Shown here: one piece after another, positions 9,777-19,315 of the stretch | How the letters are laid out: every line of letters begins with the position of its first letter | Position numbering within the stretch: the first letter of the stretch is position 1 | NCBI RefSeq assembly: GCF_019039255.1 | Contig: NZ_CP077062.1 | Location: 2,480,001-2,544,000 of the forward strand | DNA from: Nocardioides panacis | GTDB taxonomy: Bacteria > Actinomycetota > Actinomycetes > Propionibacteriales > Nocardioidaceae | Direction: 5' to 3' | DNA length: 64,000 bases | Made by a program: the position numbers and the translations under genes | Notes under the pieces: model-generated | Told to the model about the DNA's origin: nothing | The model's database searches: none | The model's input: the letters and a program-made list of their open reading frames with translations, nothing else

Positions 9777-10924
9777 CTAGACCGGGAGCTCCAGCTCCCA
9801 CTCGGTGCCCTGCCCCGGCGCGGTCGTGACCCGGGCGGTCCCGCCCAGCTCCTCCACCCGGCCGTGGATCGACCCGGCCACCCCCAGCCGGCCCTCCGCG
9901 CGCGCCTCCTCGAGCCGGCCCTCGGCGATGCCCGGGCCCTCGTCGCGGACCGTCACCACCACCCGGTCGCCGAGCTCCTCGACCAGCACCCAGGCCGGCG
10001 CGTCCGTCGCGACGTGGGTGCGGACGTTGTCCAGGCAGGCGCGTACGACGGCCGCCAGCTCGTCGACCGCGCCGGCGGAGAGGAGCACCGCGTGCGCCGG
10101 AGCGGAGACCGTCACGGTGCGCGACTGCAGCCGGTTCAGCGCCTCCACGAGGTCGGCCCGCCCGGAGGCGGTGGCCGCCGTCGTGGCGTTGCCCTGCACG
10201 AGGGCGCGCAGCGCGGACTCCTGCTCCCCGGCCAGCCGCCCGAGCTCGGCGGCCTCCCCCCGAGCTCGGTGCCGCGCCGCTGGACCAGGGTGAGCACCTG
10301 CAGCACGCCGTCGTGCACGGCGCGCGCCAGCCGGGCGCGCTCGGCCATCGCGGCCGCGATCCGCTCGGCCTCCGCGCGCGCCTCGGTGGCCTCCCCGATC
10401 AGCGAGGTGCTGTAGCCCACGACCCCGGCGGCGAGCAGGAGCAGGAAGATGTTGCCCCAGGTGGTGCCGGTGGGGTCGGTGCGCACCGACAGGTCGATCA
10501 CCGACATCAGCACCGCGGCCGCGAGCCCGCCGGACCAGCCGCGGGCCACGGCCCAGGCGAGCACGGCGGCCATCACCCAGAAGGACGGCATCGTCGAGGC
10601 GTGCCGCTCGAGCATCGCCTCGGACTGTACGTAGGGCGTGGAGAGCAGGGTGGCCGCGGCGACGGCGAAGTCCGCGACGAGCAGCGGCAGCCCGCGGCGA
10701 CGCGGGGCGTCGTACGCCCAGGAGGCGAAGCCGGTCCAGCCGACGATGACGCCGACCACGACCCAGCCGGCGACCGGGTGCTCGAACTCCCGCCAGCGCG
10801 CGGCGTTGAGGGCCACCGCGTAGACCGCGACCAGCACCCGGAGCACCGCGAGCGCCCGGAACAGGGTGGTGTGCACCTGCTCGGCGACCGGGTCCAGCAG
10901 CCCGGTCCGCGCCCGTCGCGCCAT
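9777..10924 (-). CDS. Sensor histidine kinase (HisKA_3 type), frameshifted in this sequence
   Basis: This membrane kinase probably phosphorylates the NarL-type regulator at 7799-8467. Reading from ATG 10924, about five hydrophobic segments are followed by the phosphoacceptor box LARAVHDGVLQVLTL. The frame then breaks at a run of six C (10256-10261). Adding one base joins this to a second frame carrying the ATPase motifs ACLDNVRTHV (N box) and VRDEGPGIAEGR (G1). The repaired protein would be about 382 residues. The span (1148 bp) is one base short of a multiple of three. It starts 2 bp after plsC ends, so the two are probably co-transcribed. Confidence 0.85.
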
Positions 10925-10926
10925 CC

Positions 10927-11679
10927 TCAGGAGGCTTTGAGCCCGGTCGTCCCGGAGTCGGCCCCGGGCACGTCGGTGCCGTCGCCGGCCGGCTTCCTCG
11001 ACTCCTTGTCGAGGGCCTTGGCGCGGGTGGCGTACATGTCGACGTACTCCTGGCCGGAGAGCCGCATGATCTCGTACATGATCTCGTCGGTGATCGACCG
11101 CAGGATGAACCGGTCGTTCTCCAGACCCTCGTAGCGCGAGAAGTCCAGCGGCTTGCCGAAGCGCACGATCGGCCGCGTCACGGCGCCGAACTTCTTGCCG
11201 GGCGGGGCCACCACGTCGGTGCCCACGACGGCGATCGGGATGACCGGGACCTTGGTCTCCAGCGCCAGCCGGGCCACGCCGGTCTTGCCGCGGTAGAGCC
11301 GGCCGTCGTGGGACCGGGTGCCCTCCGGGTAGATGCCGAACAGGCCGCCCTCGCCGAGGATCCGGGTGGCCGCCGACAGCGCGCCCTCCGCGGCGGTGGC
11401 GCCGGACCGGTCGATGGGCACCTGGCCGGCGCCGGAGAAGAACTTCTTCTGGAACCAGCCCTTGATGCCCGGGGAGGTGAAGTACTCCGCCTTGGCGACG
11501 AACGTGACCCGCCGCGGCAGGGTCAGCGGCATGAACATCCAGTCGACGTAGGACAGGTGGTTGCTCGCCAGGATCGCCGGGCCCTCGGTCGGGACGTTCT
11601 CGGCACCCTCGGTCTGCGGGCGGAAGACCAGCTTCAGCAGAGGGCCGAGGAGCACCCACTTGAGCAACCAGTAGAACAA
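10927..11679 (-). CDS. plsC: 1-acyl-sn-glycerol-3-phosphate acyltransferase (PlsC family)
   Basis: The enzyme acylates lysophosphatidic acid, or a related acceptor, at the membrane. The 250-residue product has the acyltransferase motif NHLSYVDWMF (H-x4-D form), GQVPIDRSG, the PEGTRS box and VPIIPIAVVG-like strand VPVIPIAVVGTD. The N-terminus is hydrophobic (LFYWLLKWVLLGPLLKLVF). TTG 11679 is chosen because a perfect GGAGGAGG (11687-11694) lies 7 nt before it. The equivalent in M. tuberculosis order is Rv2182c. It sits directly before the histidine kinase. Confidence 0.9.
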   Translation of the reverse strand: MFYWLLKWVLLGPLLKLVFRPQTEGAENVPTEGPAILASNHLSYVDWMFMPLTLPRRVTFVAKAEYFTSPGIKGWFQKKFFSGAGQVPIDRSGATAAEGALSAATRILGEGGLFGIYPEGTRSHDGRLYRGKTGVARLALETKVPVIPIAVVGTDVVAPPGKKFGAVTRPIVRFGKPLDFSRYEGLENDRFILRSITDEIMYEIMRLSGQEYVDMYATRAKALDKESRKPAGDGTDVPGADSGTTGLKAS

Positions 11680-11869
11680 CGCCGGACCTCCTCCGTGCTC
11701 GTCCTGGGACCCGTCACCCGTCGTGCCGGTCCAACCGTGCGAAACCCTAGCCCCGCTACCGCCCGCGTGACACGATGCGTACGTCGGTCGGACCGGTCGA
11801 GACACGTCTCGGTCCCGCGCTCATTCAACACCACGCAGGCGCCCGCCGCGCACCTCCGAGGAGCTGTTC

Positions 11870-12640
11870 GTGTCCATTGCCACCACCGCGGAGCCGTACT
11901 CCGCCGACGCCACCCCGAACGCGTACGACGGCCAGCGGGTCGGCGTGCTGCTGATCCAGGGGTTCACCGGCTCACCGGCCTCGATGGTGCCCTGGGGCCG
12001 GGCCCTCGCGGCCACCGGCCTCGGGGTCTCCGTGCCCCGGCTCCCCGGGCACGGCACCACCTGGCAGGAGCTCAACCGGACGCGCTGGGCCGACTGGTAC
12101 GGCGAGGTCGACCGGTCCTTCGAGAAGCTCCGCGCCAACTGCGACCAGGTCGTCGTGGGCGGGCTGTCGATGGGCGGCGCCCTGGCCCTGCGGCTGGCCG
12201 CCGACCGCGGCCGCGAGGTCGCCGGGGTCGTGCTGGTGAACCCGGCGGTGAGCACCGAGCGCAAGGACGTGCTGGCGCTGCCGGTGCTCAAGCACGTGGT
12301 CCCCGCGTTCCCCGGCATCACCAACGACATCAAGAAGCCCGGCGTCGAGGAGTTCGGCTACACCAGGACCCCGCTGCGGGCTGCGCACTCGATGATGACC
12401 GGCTGGAAGGCGCTGCGCGACGACCTCCCGAAGGTCACCCAGCCGCTGCTGATGTTCCTGTCGACCGAGGACCACGTGGCCGACGCCTCCTCCGCGCGGG
12501 TGATCCGGGCGGCCGTCTCGTCTCGCGATCTGGTCGAGCACATGCTGGAGAACAGCTACCACGTGGCTACGCTCGACAACGACGCCCCGATCATCTTCGA
12601 GGAGTCAGCCCAGTTCATCCGACGAGTGACCGGACCATGA
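11870..12640 (+). CDS. Alpha/beta hydrolase, carboxylesterase or monoacylglycerol lipase type
   Basis: This 256-residue hydrolase has the oxyanion-hole region LLIQGFTGSP, the nucleophile elbow GGLSMGGAL (Ser in GLSMG), an acid residue in LSTEDHVAD and the catalytic His in NSYHVATLD. This pattern is close to the Geobacillus Est30 carboxylesterase group, which cleaves short-chain or monoacyl esters. No signal peptide is seen, so it is cytoplasmic. It starts at GTG 11870 behind GAGGAGC. Its stop overlaps the next gene's ATG (ATGA at 12637), so the two are translationally coupled. Confidence 0.88.
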   Translation: MSIATTAEPYSADATPNAYDGQRVGVLLIQGFTGSPASMVPWGRALAATGLGVSVPRLPGHGTTWQELNRTRWADWYGEVDRSFEKLRANCDQVVVGGLSMGGALALRLAADRGREVAGVVLVNPAVSTERKDVLALPVLKHVVPAFPGITNDIKKPGVEEFGYTRTPLRAAHSMMTGWKALRDDLPKVTQPLLMFLSTEDHVADASSARVIRAAVSSRDLVEHMLENSYHVATLDNDAPIIFEESAQFIRRVTGP

Positions 12641-13147
12641 CCTCAGCCGACGACAGCCGTGACGAGCCCACACCGGGCACGCCGGACGGGAAAGACCTCC
12701 CGCTCGACGAGGACGCCGCCTGGCGCGCCATCGTCGAGAACTACGGGGCACGTCCCGAGCTCGGCCCGTCGGCGGATCCCGAGCCGCCGGTCGCCCCGCC
12801 GCCCGCCGCTCCCCCGGCCCGGTCCTCGCTGTTCGACCGCGCCTACCTGGACGCGCTGGCCGCCGAGCCCGACCGGACCGAGGCCTCCTGGTCCGACGAG
12901 GGCCACTTCGTCCCCCCCGGAGCCGCCCCCGGTGCCCGGCACCACGCCGGCCCGCCGGCTCGCCTGGATCGGCCTGTTCGGGGCCCCGGCCCTGATGCTG
13001 CTGGCCGTGGTCACCCGGCTGACCTTCCCGAGCTGGCTCTCGATGGGCCTGGTCGTCGCCTTCGTCGGCGGCTTCGTGTTCCTGGTCGCCACCATGGACC
13101 GGCCCGGCGACGACGGCTGGGGCGGGGACGACGGCGCCGTCCTCTGA
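12637..13147 (+). CDS. Conserved membrane protein, frameshifted in this sequence
   Basis: Starting at ATG 12637 the product has an acidic, Pro-rich cytoplasmic part that includes AWRAIVENYGARPELG and SSLFDRAYLDALAAEP. It then breaks frame at a run of seven C (12912-12918). Removing one C leads into two hydrophobic segments (WIGLFGAPALMLLAVVTRL and LVVAFVGGFVFLVATM) and an acidic Gly-rich tail (DDGWGGDDGAVL). The repaired length is about 169 residues. This layout is common in actinobacterial proteins of unknown function next to the esterase. Function is not known. Confidence 0.75.
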
Positions 13148-13261
13148 CCCTGCCCGTCGACCCACCCGGCTGGTCGGGCTCGTCGAGACCACTCTTAGGC
13201 TGGCCGCGCCCACCCACCGGTCGCGCACCGCCGAGACCACCCCGACCCCGTAGGAGTCCCC

Positions 13262-14507
13262 GTGCACGTGAGCGAGACCGTCGAGATCTCCGGTCACCTG
13301 ATCGACACCGGCATCCTGTCGCGGGTGCTCGACGACATCCGTGAGTACAACGGCGACTGGGTGATCGACAAGTTCGACGTCGGCCACGAGGCCGCCGACC
13401 TCTCGAGCGCGCGCATCACGATCTCCTCCGAGGACGACGAGGACCTGCAGCGCCTGCTGATGCGGCTGCAGACCCGCGGCGTGAACCAGGTGGACCCCGG
13501 CCAGGCCGAGACGGCCCCCTGCGAGCAGGACGGCGTCTTCCCGGACCACTTCTACTCCACGACCAACCTCGCCACCCGGGTGCGCCTCGAGGGTCACTGG
13601 GTGCCGGTCCAGAACCCCGAGATGGACTGCGGCCTGATCGCCGAGGGCAGCGGCCAGGACCTGCGCGTGTTCACGCTGCCGATGGCCGACGTCAACGCCG
13701 GCATGCAGGTCGTCGTGGGTGCCTCCGGCATCCGCGTCGACGTCCCCGCGCTCACCCGCGCCGAGGGCTCGTTCGGGTTCATGGAGTCCGACGTCTCCAG
13801 CGAGAAGCCCCAGGCCGTGCTGGTGCGCCAGGTCGCCGACGGCATGCGGGCCGCCAAGGCCGACGGCCAGAAGGTGCTGTGGGTCGGCGGGCCCGGCGTC
13901 GTACACACGGGGGGCGGCGCCGGCGATGGTCGCGCTGGTCGACGCGGGCTTCGTCGACGTGCTCTTCGCCGGCAACGCGCTGGCCACCCACGACATCGAG
14001 TCCTCGCTGTTCGGCACCTCGCTGGGTGTCGACCTGGCCCAGGGCCGTGGCGTCGAGCACGGGCACGAGCACCACATCCGCGCGCTGAACACCATCCGCA
14101 AGGCCGGCTCGATCCGGCAGGCGGTCGACTCCGGCGTGCTGACCGGCGGCATCATGCACGCGCTGGTCACGCACGACAAGGAGTACGTCCTGGTCGGCTC
14201 GGTGCGCGACGACGGCCCGCTCCCGGACGTCTACACCGACGTGATCGACGGGCAGCGGGCGATGCGTGCCAAGCTCACCGACGTCGGGTTCTGCCTGATG
14301 GTCGCGACCATGCTGCACTCGGTGGCCACCGGCAACATCCTGCCGGCGTCCATCCCGCTGGTGTGCGTCGACATCAACCCGGCCACCGTCACCAAGCTCG
14401 CCGACCGGGGCTCCTCGCAGGCGCGCGGCATCGTCACCGACGTCGGGCTGTTCCTCGAGCAGCTCGCCAGCGAGCTCGTCGAGGGCTACCGGACGAACCG
14501 GGGCTGA
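13262..14507 (+). CDS. Archaeal-type ornithine cyclodeaminase homologue (TIGR00300, LOR/SDH domain), frameshifted
   Basis: The protein matches the TIGR00300 family, whose characterised Methanococcus member converts ornithine to proline with NAD. The N-terminal LOR/SDH-like domain (GHLIDTGILSRVLDDI ... ARITI) leads to the segment KVLWVGGPGVVHTG, where the frame is lost at six G (13909-13914). Removing one G continues as GAAPAMVALVDAGFVDVLF, then FAGNALATHDIESSLFGTS and the VCVDINPATVTKLADRG region. The repaired protein is about 414 residues. It starts at GTG 13262 behind AGGAG. It lacks the arginine dihydrolase domain of cyanobacterial ArgZ/AgrE. Substrate is inferred from the family only. Confidence 0.85.
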
Positions 14508-14514
14508 CCCGCGG

Positions 14515-16197
14515 CTACTTGATCAGCCGGACCGGGTCGCCGTCGATGCTGGACTCCCACGAAGTGGTGTCCTGGGCACTCGAGGTGCCGGTCAGGTCGT
14601 AGTTGAGCTTGACCCAGCACCCGGTGGGGAGCGAGTCGTAGCAGGTGTACGTGTTCGGGATCTGGATGTAGACGTTCTGCCACTTCCCCCCGAAGGTCCC
14701 GTCGACCGGGATCTGACAGTCGGCGTCGGTCGTGTTGACCTTGCCGACCATCAAGCAGTTGGTGAAGGTGATACCGGACTCCGAGGGCGCGATGAACTTC
14801 AAGGTGCCGGTCCCGCCGCTGATGTCTCCGATGTCGAAGAGGCTGACGGCGAGGGTCTGCCCCTTCGCGGCGGAGGGCACCCGGGTCAAGAAGAAGCGGC
14901 TGGAGCCGCCCTGGACGTTGGCGTAGACCGCCATCTTGTTGAAGGCAGCGATGGAGAGGGAATCCTTGCCGGTGGTCGACGAGGAGGAGTAGCCACGCAG
15001 GCCGAAACGGTTGTGGCCGTTGCCGTTGTCGTTTCCGACCCCGTTGGTCTTCACCTGGATGGCCAGCTTGCTGTCCTTCGGCAGGCTTCCCAGGGTGCAG
15101 AGCGGCACCCACCTGCGGAAGTTGGCCGCGACGTAGCTGTCGTAGGTGGTGCTGTTCCCCTTGTTGAGCGCCTTCGACAGGTCGCCGTCGTACCCCTTGT
15201 AGGGCTTGGCCCCGGGGCACTGCGTGGGGGTCATCTCCGGCCACGTGGTCGGACGCGTGGGGTCGTCGGCGGCCCCCATCAGCCGAACGGTGAAGTCGGT
15301 CGACACCTGGTTCGTGTAGCCGGTGCCGGACCCGAAGTCGTTGTCGCCGGTGCAGTAGGGACCGTCGCCTTCCTTGTAGCGAGTGCTGGCGTTGGCCACG
15401 TCCGTGCTGGTCAGGGCCTTGGCCAACGCCAGGTTGTTCGACGTGCAGTGGTCGCCCACCGCGATGAGCGCCGGGTCGAAGACCTCGAGGTTGACGTTGT
15501 TCAGGGCAGCGGTGGTGTTCACCGTGTAGAGGTACCCGTCCGGGTCGTAGTCGGTGTTGGGCCCGGAGCTGCTCGTGCAACCGTCCACCCCGGAGGCGCA
15601 CACGTTGTCCTGGAAGGCGTCGCCGCTGACCTTGGTCGCCTTGAGACTGCCGACGTTTGCCCAGAAGTCGCCCGCGTCGGAGCAGTTGCCACTCCTGGCG
15701 TTACCGGACGACAAGGCAGTGTCGGGATCGCTGCCGAACTCGTTACAGGGACTGCCCATCGACAGTCCACCTGCGTAGTCCGCGGTCGCACTGCGTCCCA
15801 CGGTCGTACTCGGCGAGCCGATGGCGCTTCCGAAGTTGTTGGTGACGGTGCTGTTGATGGTGACCTGCAGGTGGCTGGGCTTGTCACCGGGTGCGACGAC
15901 GACCGTCACGGTGCTGGACGCGTCGTCATAGCCGTTCCTCTTCGCCTCCGCGAGTGCGGCCGTCTTGGCGGTCGCGAAGTCCGCAGGCATCCAGACCACG
16001 CCGGCGAGTGCGGCCGCGTCCGCCGCACGCTGCACGCGCTCCGCCTCCACGTACCAGCGGGCGGTGTCCACCGCGAACGCTGCACAGCCGAGGAACACGA
16101 TGGGCAGCAGGAGCGCCACCATGACCGCCGCGTACCCCGCCTGGCTGGCGCGCGCGCGAAGCCGACGGGCGACCAGTCGGGCCAGCGCGGCCTTCAT
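14515..16197 (-). CDS. TadG-like Flp pilus-assembly protein
   Basis: The 560-residue product begins with a short basic region, then a hydrophobic segment (GYAAVMVALLLPIVFLGCAA) and the TadG N-terminal motif FAVDTARWYVEAERVQRAADAAALAG. The rest, about 500 residues, is a predicted extracellular domain. It is rich in Ser, Thr, Asn and Gly with many Cys residues (for example GSPCNEF, CTSSSG and CPGAKPYKG), suggesting disulfides. It may be a pilus-associated surface protein. ATG 16197 overlaps the stop of the TadE-like gene by 4 bp. GC content is lower than in neighbours, fitting an accessory gene. The exact role is unknown. Confidence 0.82.
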   Translation of the reverse strand: MKAALARLVARRLRARASQAGYAAVMVALLLPIVFLGCAAFAVDTARWYVEAERVQRAADAAALAGVVWMPADFATAKTAALAEAKRNGYDDASSTVTVVVAPGDKPSHLQVTINSTVTNNFGSAIGSPSTTVGRSATADYAGGLSMGSPCNEFGSDPDTALSSGNARSGNCSDAGDFWANVGSLKATKVSGDAFQDNVCASGVDGCTSSSGPNTDYDPDGYLYTVNTTAALNNVNLEVFDPALIAVGDHCTSNNLALAKALTSTDVANASTRYKEGDGPYCTGDNDFGSGTGYTNQVSTDFTVRLMGAADDPTRPTTWPEMTPTQCPGAKPYKGYDGDLSKALNKGNSTTYDSYVAANFRRWVPLCTLGSLPKDSKLAIQVKTNGVGNDNGNGHNRFGLRGYSSSSTTGKDSLSIAAFNKMAVYANVQGGSSRFFLTRVPSAAKGQTLAVSLFDIGDISGGTGTLKFIAPSESGITFTNCLMVGKVNTTDADCQIPVDGTFGGKWQNVYIQIPNTYTCYDSLPTGCWVKLNYDLTGTSSAQDTTSWESSIDGDPVRLIK

Positions 16198-16871
16198 GCG
16201 TGCTTCCCGGGTCCGCACGAGGTCGCGGTCAACGGCTCGAACTTCATGACTGTCCTGTCCCCGATCACCATGGACGAACCGAACAGACCCGTGAGGAAGC
16301 CATGCGTGGCGTTGATATAGACCCCGGTCGACTCCGCTCCGGAGACGCAGGCGTTCACGGTCTTGGAGTCCCAGGCCCCGCTGTCGTACTTGAACTTGTC
16401 GGAGGCCTTGACCCACTTGAAGACGACGCAGCTCCCGACCGTGACGCACGAGGTCGCGGGTGGAGTGCTTCCCCAGCTTGTCATCGTGCCTGGATATCCG
16501 CTCGCGTTGGACTTGTAGATCAACATGTAGTTGATCTGGTCCTTGTTCAAGGCGGATCCCTGGTTCTGGACCGCATTCGCGGCCAGCTTGGCGAACTCGG
16601 GGGCGCGGGTGTCCGCGCACGCCGTTCCGGTCTCGCCGGGATCGCAGATTTGGACGCCTGCTCCCGCGTTGGCGGACGCGATCCGCGTGCCGCTGCGCGT
16701 GGCCGAGGTCACCGAGACGTAGTCGCGCAGGACGAAGGAGAACTCGATGATGCCGAAGATCAACGGGATCAGGATGAAGGTGGTGACGAGCGCAGCCTCG
16801 ACAGCCACGGCACCACGCTGACCCCGACGACGGGCGCGGATCCGGGCGCGCAGGCTCAGCACAGACTTCAT
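16194..16871 (-). CDS. TadE-like pseudopilin
   Basis: The 225-residue product has a basic start (MKSVLSLRARIRARRRGQRG). The pseudopilin segment AVAVEAALVTTFILIPLIFG follows, with the Glu typical of TadE-type proteins, then EFSFVLRDYVSVTSATRSGTR. The remaining 150 residues are predicted outside the membrane and contain Cys residues that could pair. TadE proteins are processed by the prepilin peptidase and contribute to Tad pilus assembly. It is co-transcribed with the TadG-like gene by ATGA overlap. The rest of the tad locus lies 7.5 kb away on the other strand. Confidence 0.85.
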   Translation of the reverse strand: MKSVLSLRARIRARRRGQRGAVAVEAALVTTFILIPLIFGIIEFSFVLRDYVSVTSATRSGTRIASANAGAGVQICDPGETGTACADTRAPEFAKLAANAVQNQGSALNKDQINYMLIYKSNASGYPGTMTSWGSTPPATSCVTVGSCVVFKWVKASDKFKYDSGAWDSKTVNACVSGAESTGVYINATHGFLTGLFGSSMVIGDRTVMKFEPLTATSCGPGKHA

Positions 16872-16989
16872 CACGTTCCTCCCACGACGAGGGTAGGGCG
16901 GCGGGAGTCCGGTTCGCGGTGCTTTGGGAAAAGTGACGAGCCGCACCGACGGTCGACCGGCCATGTCCCTCGGCACGGCCGTCGGTGGT

Positions 16990-17673
16990 TCAGACCAGGG
17001 CGATCCGCGCCAGCACCGGCCGGTGGTCGCTGGCGGCCGCCAGCAGCGCAGCGTCCACACCCGGATCGCCGTGCTTCAGGACCTCGACGTCGCCGCGGAC
17101 CAACAGCGCGTCGATGCGCCGTTCGGGCCGCTCGGCGGGGAACGTCCGCCACTGCGACGAGCCGTGGTCGACGTACCCGGCGCGCTCGAGCAGCCTCCAG
17201 CACGGACCGTCGGGCCCCTCGTTCAGGTCGCCGGCGACCACGACCGGTCCGCGCAGCCGCGCGGCCAGCTCGACCACCCGGGCCACCTCGACCAGGCGAC
17301 GGTCGGCGTCGAGGCTCAGGTGGCACGAGACGACGCCGACCAGCCGGCCCTGCACCCGGAGCTGGGCCGCCACGACGCCGCGGCGGGGCGCGCCGAACGG
17401 CTGGCGGAGGCGTTCGGCGTGGACCGACACCACGCCGACCCCGGGCGCGACGGCCACCAGGTTGGACCCGGCGGGGCGGCCGCCCGCGACGTACCGGAGG
17501 CCGCAGCCCTCGGCGAGCCGGCGACTCCGGCGGCGCCACAGCAGGGGCGTCTTCGGGCACTCGTTCACCAGCAGCACGTCGGGTACGGCGGCCCGGACCA
17601 CGTCGAGCACCGGTTGTCCGCGGCGGCCGCCTTGCAGGATGTTGTAGGTCATCACCCGCAGCTCGGTCCTCAC
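16990..17673 (-). CDS. Endonuclease/exonuclease/phosphatase (EEP) family protein
   Basis: This 227-residue metal-dependent hydrolase shows EEP motifs in order: VMTYNILQGG (Asn), PDVLLVNECPK (Glu), VVSCHLSLDADRR (His), VVVAGDLNEGPDGP (Asp-x-Asn), RRIDALLVRG (Asp) and the terminal SDHRPVLARI (Asp-His pair). The catalytic set looks complete. Substrates in this superfamily range from DNA to phospholipids and sphingomyelin, and cannot be told apart here. There is no signal peptide. GTG 17673 overlaps the stop of the upstream membrane protein gene by 4 bp, indicating a shared transcript. Confidence 0.85.
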   Translation of the reverse strand: MRTELRVMTYNILQGGRRGQPVLDVVRAAVPDVLLVNECPKTPLLWRRRSRRLAEGCGLRYVAGGRPAGSNLVAVAPGVGVVSVHAERLRQPFGAPRRGVVAAQLRVQGRLVGVVSCHLSLDADRRLVEVARVVELAARLRGPVVVAGDLNEGPDGPCWRLLERAGYVDHGSSQWRTFPAERPERRIDALLVRGDVEVLKHGDPGVDAALLAAASDHRPVLARIALV

Positions 17674-19169
17674 CGGGCGTCGGGCGCTTCGAGGTAGACC
17701 CAGTCCCGGTCCCGGGCGACCGCCCGCCAGCCGAGACGTTCCTGCAGCGCCGTCGAGGCCGGAGACCCGCTCCCGAGGATGCCCGCGCGGGCCCCGCTGT
17801 CCCGGACGAACGCCTGCCAGCCGGGCTCAGCCCGGGTGAACCCGAAGTAGCGACGCAGGTAGTCGACCGGGTAGGCGTCGAGCATGCCGTCGACGACCGG
17901 GTGCACGGCGGGCACCGCCCACTCGACCCACGCACCGGTGCCGTTGTCGACGAGCAGGGTGCTGCCCGCGGGCAGGGCTTCGAGCCGGGGCTGGAACCGG
18001 GTGGGGACCCCCTCGGCCGTCGCCGCAGCGCCGGGCACCGCCAGCGCGAGCACCAGGAGGTAGCCCAGGGCAGCCGCGCCCACCACCCAGCGCTCGCTGG
18101 TCCGGGTCCCGGTCCGCCCCGGCCCGGCGCCCGTGATCGACCTTTCGAGCGCCTGGGCGAGCAGCGGGGCGACCACGATCGCGCCGAGCGACACCGTCCG
18201 GGTCACGAGCAGGATCCAGGCCGCGGCCAGGAGCAGCAGCAGCAGGTGCGTCCACGACGTCCCGCCGCGGCGGGCCCACAGCACCGCGAGCCAGGCCACC
18301 ATCGCGGCGGCGACCAGGGCCGGGACCGTCCGGAAGCTGGTCGGGCCCCACTCGGCGATCAGCGAGGTCCGGGCGGAGACGGCGAGCTGCGCGGCCAGTA
18401 GGCGGGGCCCGACCGGGGTCAGTGCCGTGGCCGCCAGGGAGAGCAACGGGACGGCGAACGCGAGCACGGCGCGACGGCCGCCGACCCGCCGGTCCAGGAG
18501 CAGGCCGACGCAGCACACCAGGCCGAGCAGCACCCCGGCCGACCACAGCCCGTGGGCGGTGGCCCACACCCAGGTGAGCGGCACCAGCCACCACCGGAGC
18601 CGCCCGTCGTCCCAGGTCCGCAGCCAGGCGTGCACCGTCACCGCGACCAGGATCAGGCTCAGGACCTGCGGCCGGGCCGAGAGCGCCGGCGCGGCCGCGA
18701 AGACCAGCAACGCGGTCACGACCGTCGCCGGCAGCGCGCCGGACCGCGCGCGGCAGACGCCGTACGCCGTGAGCACGAGGAGCAGGTAGAACGCGCCGAA
18801 GAGCCACGCCACCCCGGGCAGCCCGAACCAGTGCTCGACCAGGCTGGCCAGCACCTCCGTGGACCACTGGGTCGGCACCCACTGGCTCGTCGCGAAAGGC
18901 GTCAGCGCGCCCGGGTGCGCCAGGGACCAGTCGCCGCGGAAGTGGTCGCCGAGGGTCAGGTGGAACCAGGTGTCCTGGTTGGTCAGAGTCAGCGCGGAGT
19001 ACTTCAGGACCACCGCCAGCAGCAGCACCAGGAGGACGAACGGTGCCGTCTCGATCACCCGTCCGGGCCGGGCCGGCACCAGGGCGGCGCCCGCGGTCGT
19101 GTCGGCGCCCGTCGTCGCGCCCACCTCCGTCGTCACCGGCCAAGTATCGCCGTCCGCACCTTCCGGCAC
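17670..19169 (-). CDS. Polytopic membrane protein, glycosyltransferase-like
   Basis: The 499-residue protein has about ten hydrophobic segments. The loop after the first holds TNQDTWFHLTLGDHF, and the next has THWLV-like PFATSQWVPTQWSTEV; acidic residues in this first loop are typical of membrane GT-C glycosyltransferases and O-mannosyltransferase-like proteins. A soluble C-terminal domain of about 130 residues contains STLLVDNGTGAWVEWAVP and HPVVDGMLDAY. No closer family is recognised. It may start 12 residues later at a GTG. It is coupled to the EEP gene, suggesting a joint envelope role, which is inference. Confidence 0.7.
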   Translation of the reverse strand: MPEGADGDTWPVTTEVGATTGADTTAGAALVPARPGRVIETAPFVLLVLLLAVVLKYSALTLTNQDTWFHLTLGDHFRGDWSLAHPGALTPFATSQWVPTQWSTEVLASLVEHWFGLPGVAWLFGAFYLLLVLTAYGVCRARSGALPATVVTALLVFAAAPALSARPQVLSLILVAVTVHAWLRTWDDGRLRWWLVPLTWVWATAHGLWSAGVLLGLVCCVGLLLDRRVGGRRAVLAFAVPLLSLAATALTPVGPRLLAAQLAVSARTSLIAEWGPTSFRTVPALVAAAMVAWLAVLWARRGGTSWTHLLLLLLAAAWILLVTRTVSLGAIVVAPLLAQALERSITGAGPGRTGTRTSERWVVGAAALGYLLVLALAVPGAAATAEGVPTRFQPRLEALPAGSTLLVDNGTGAWVEWAVPAVHPVVDGMLDAYPVDYLRRYFGFTRAEPGWQAFVRDSGARAGILGSGSPASTALQERLGWRAVARDRDWVYLEAPDAR

Positions 19170-19315
19170 GCCTCAACCGTCGAACTGGCGCGTCTCCGGG
19201 ACCTTCGGACAGGAGGCTTCGCGGCGGCGGGGCCGATGCCGGCGGCTCCGGGTGTGAGCTGCCTGTCCGACGGCCCGCACCCGGGACCCACCACTCTGGC
19301 GGCCCCCGTCCGGGA

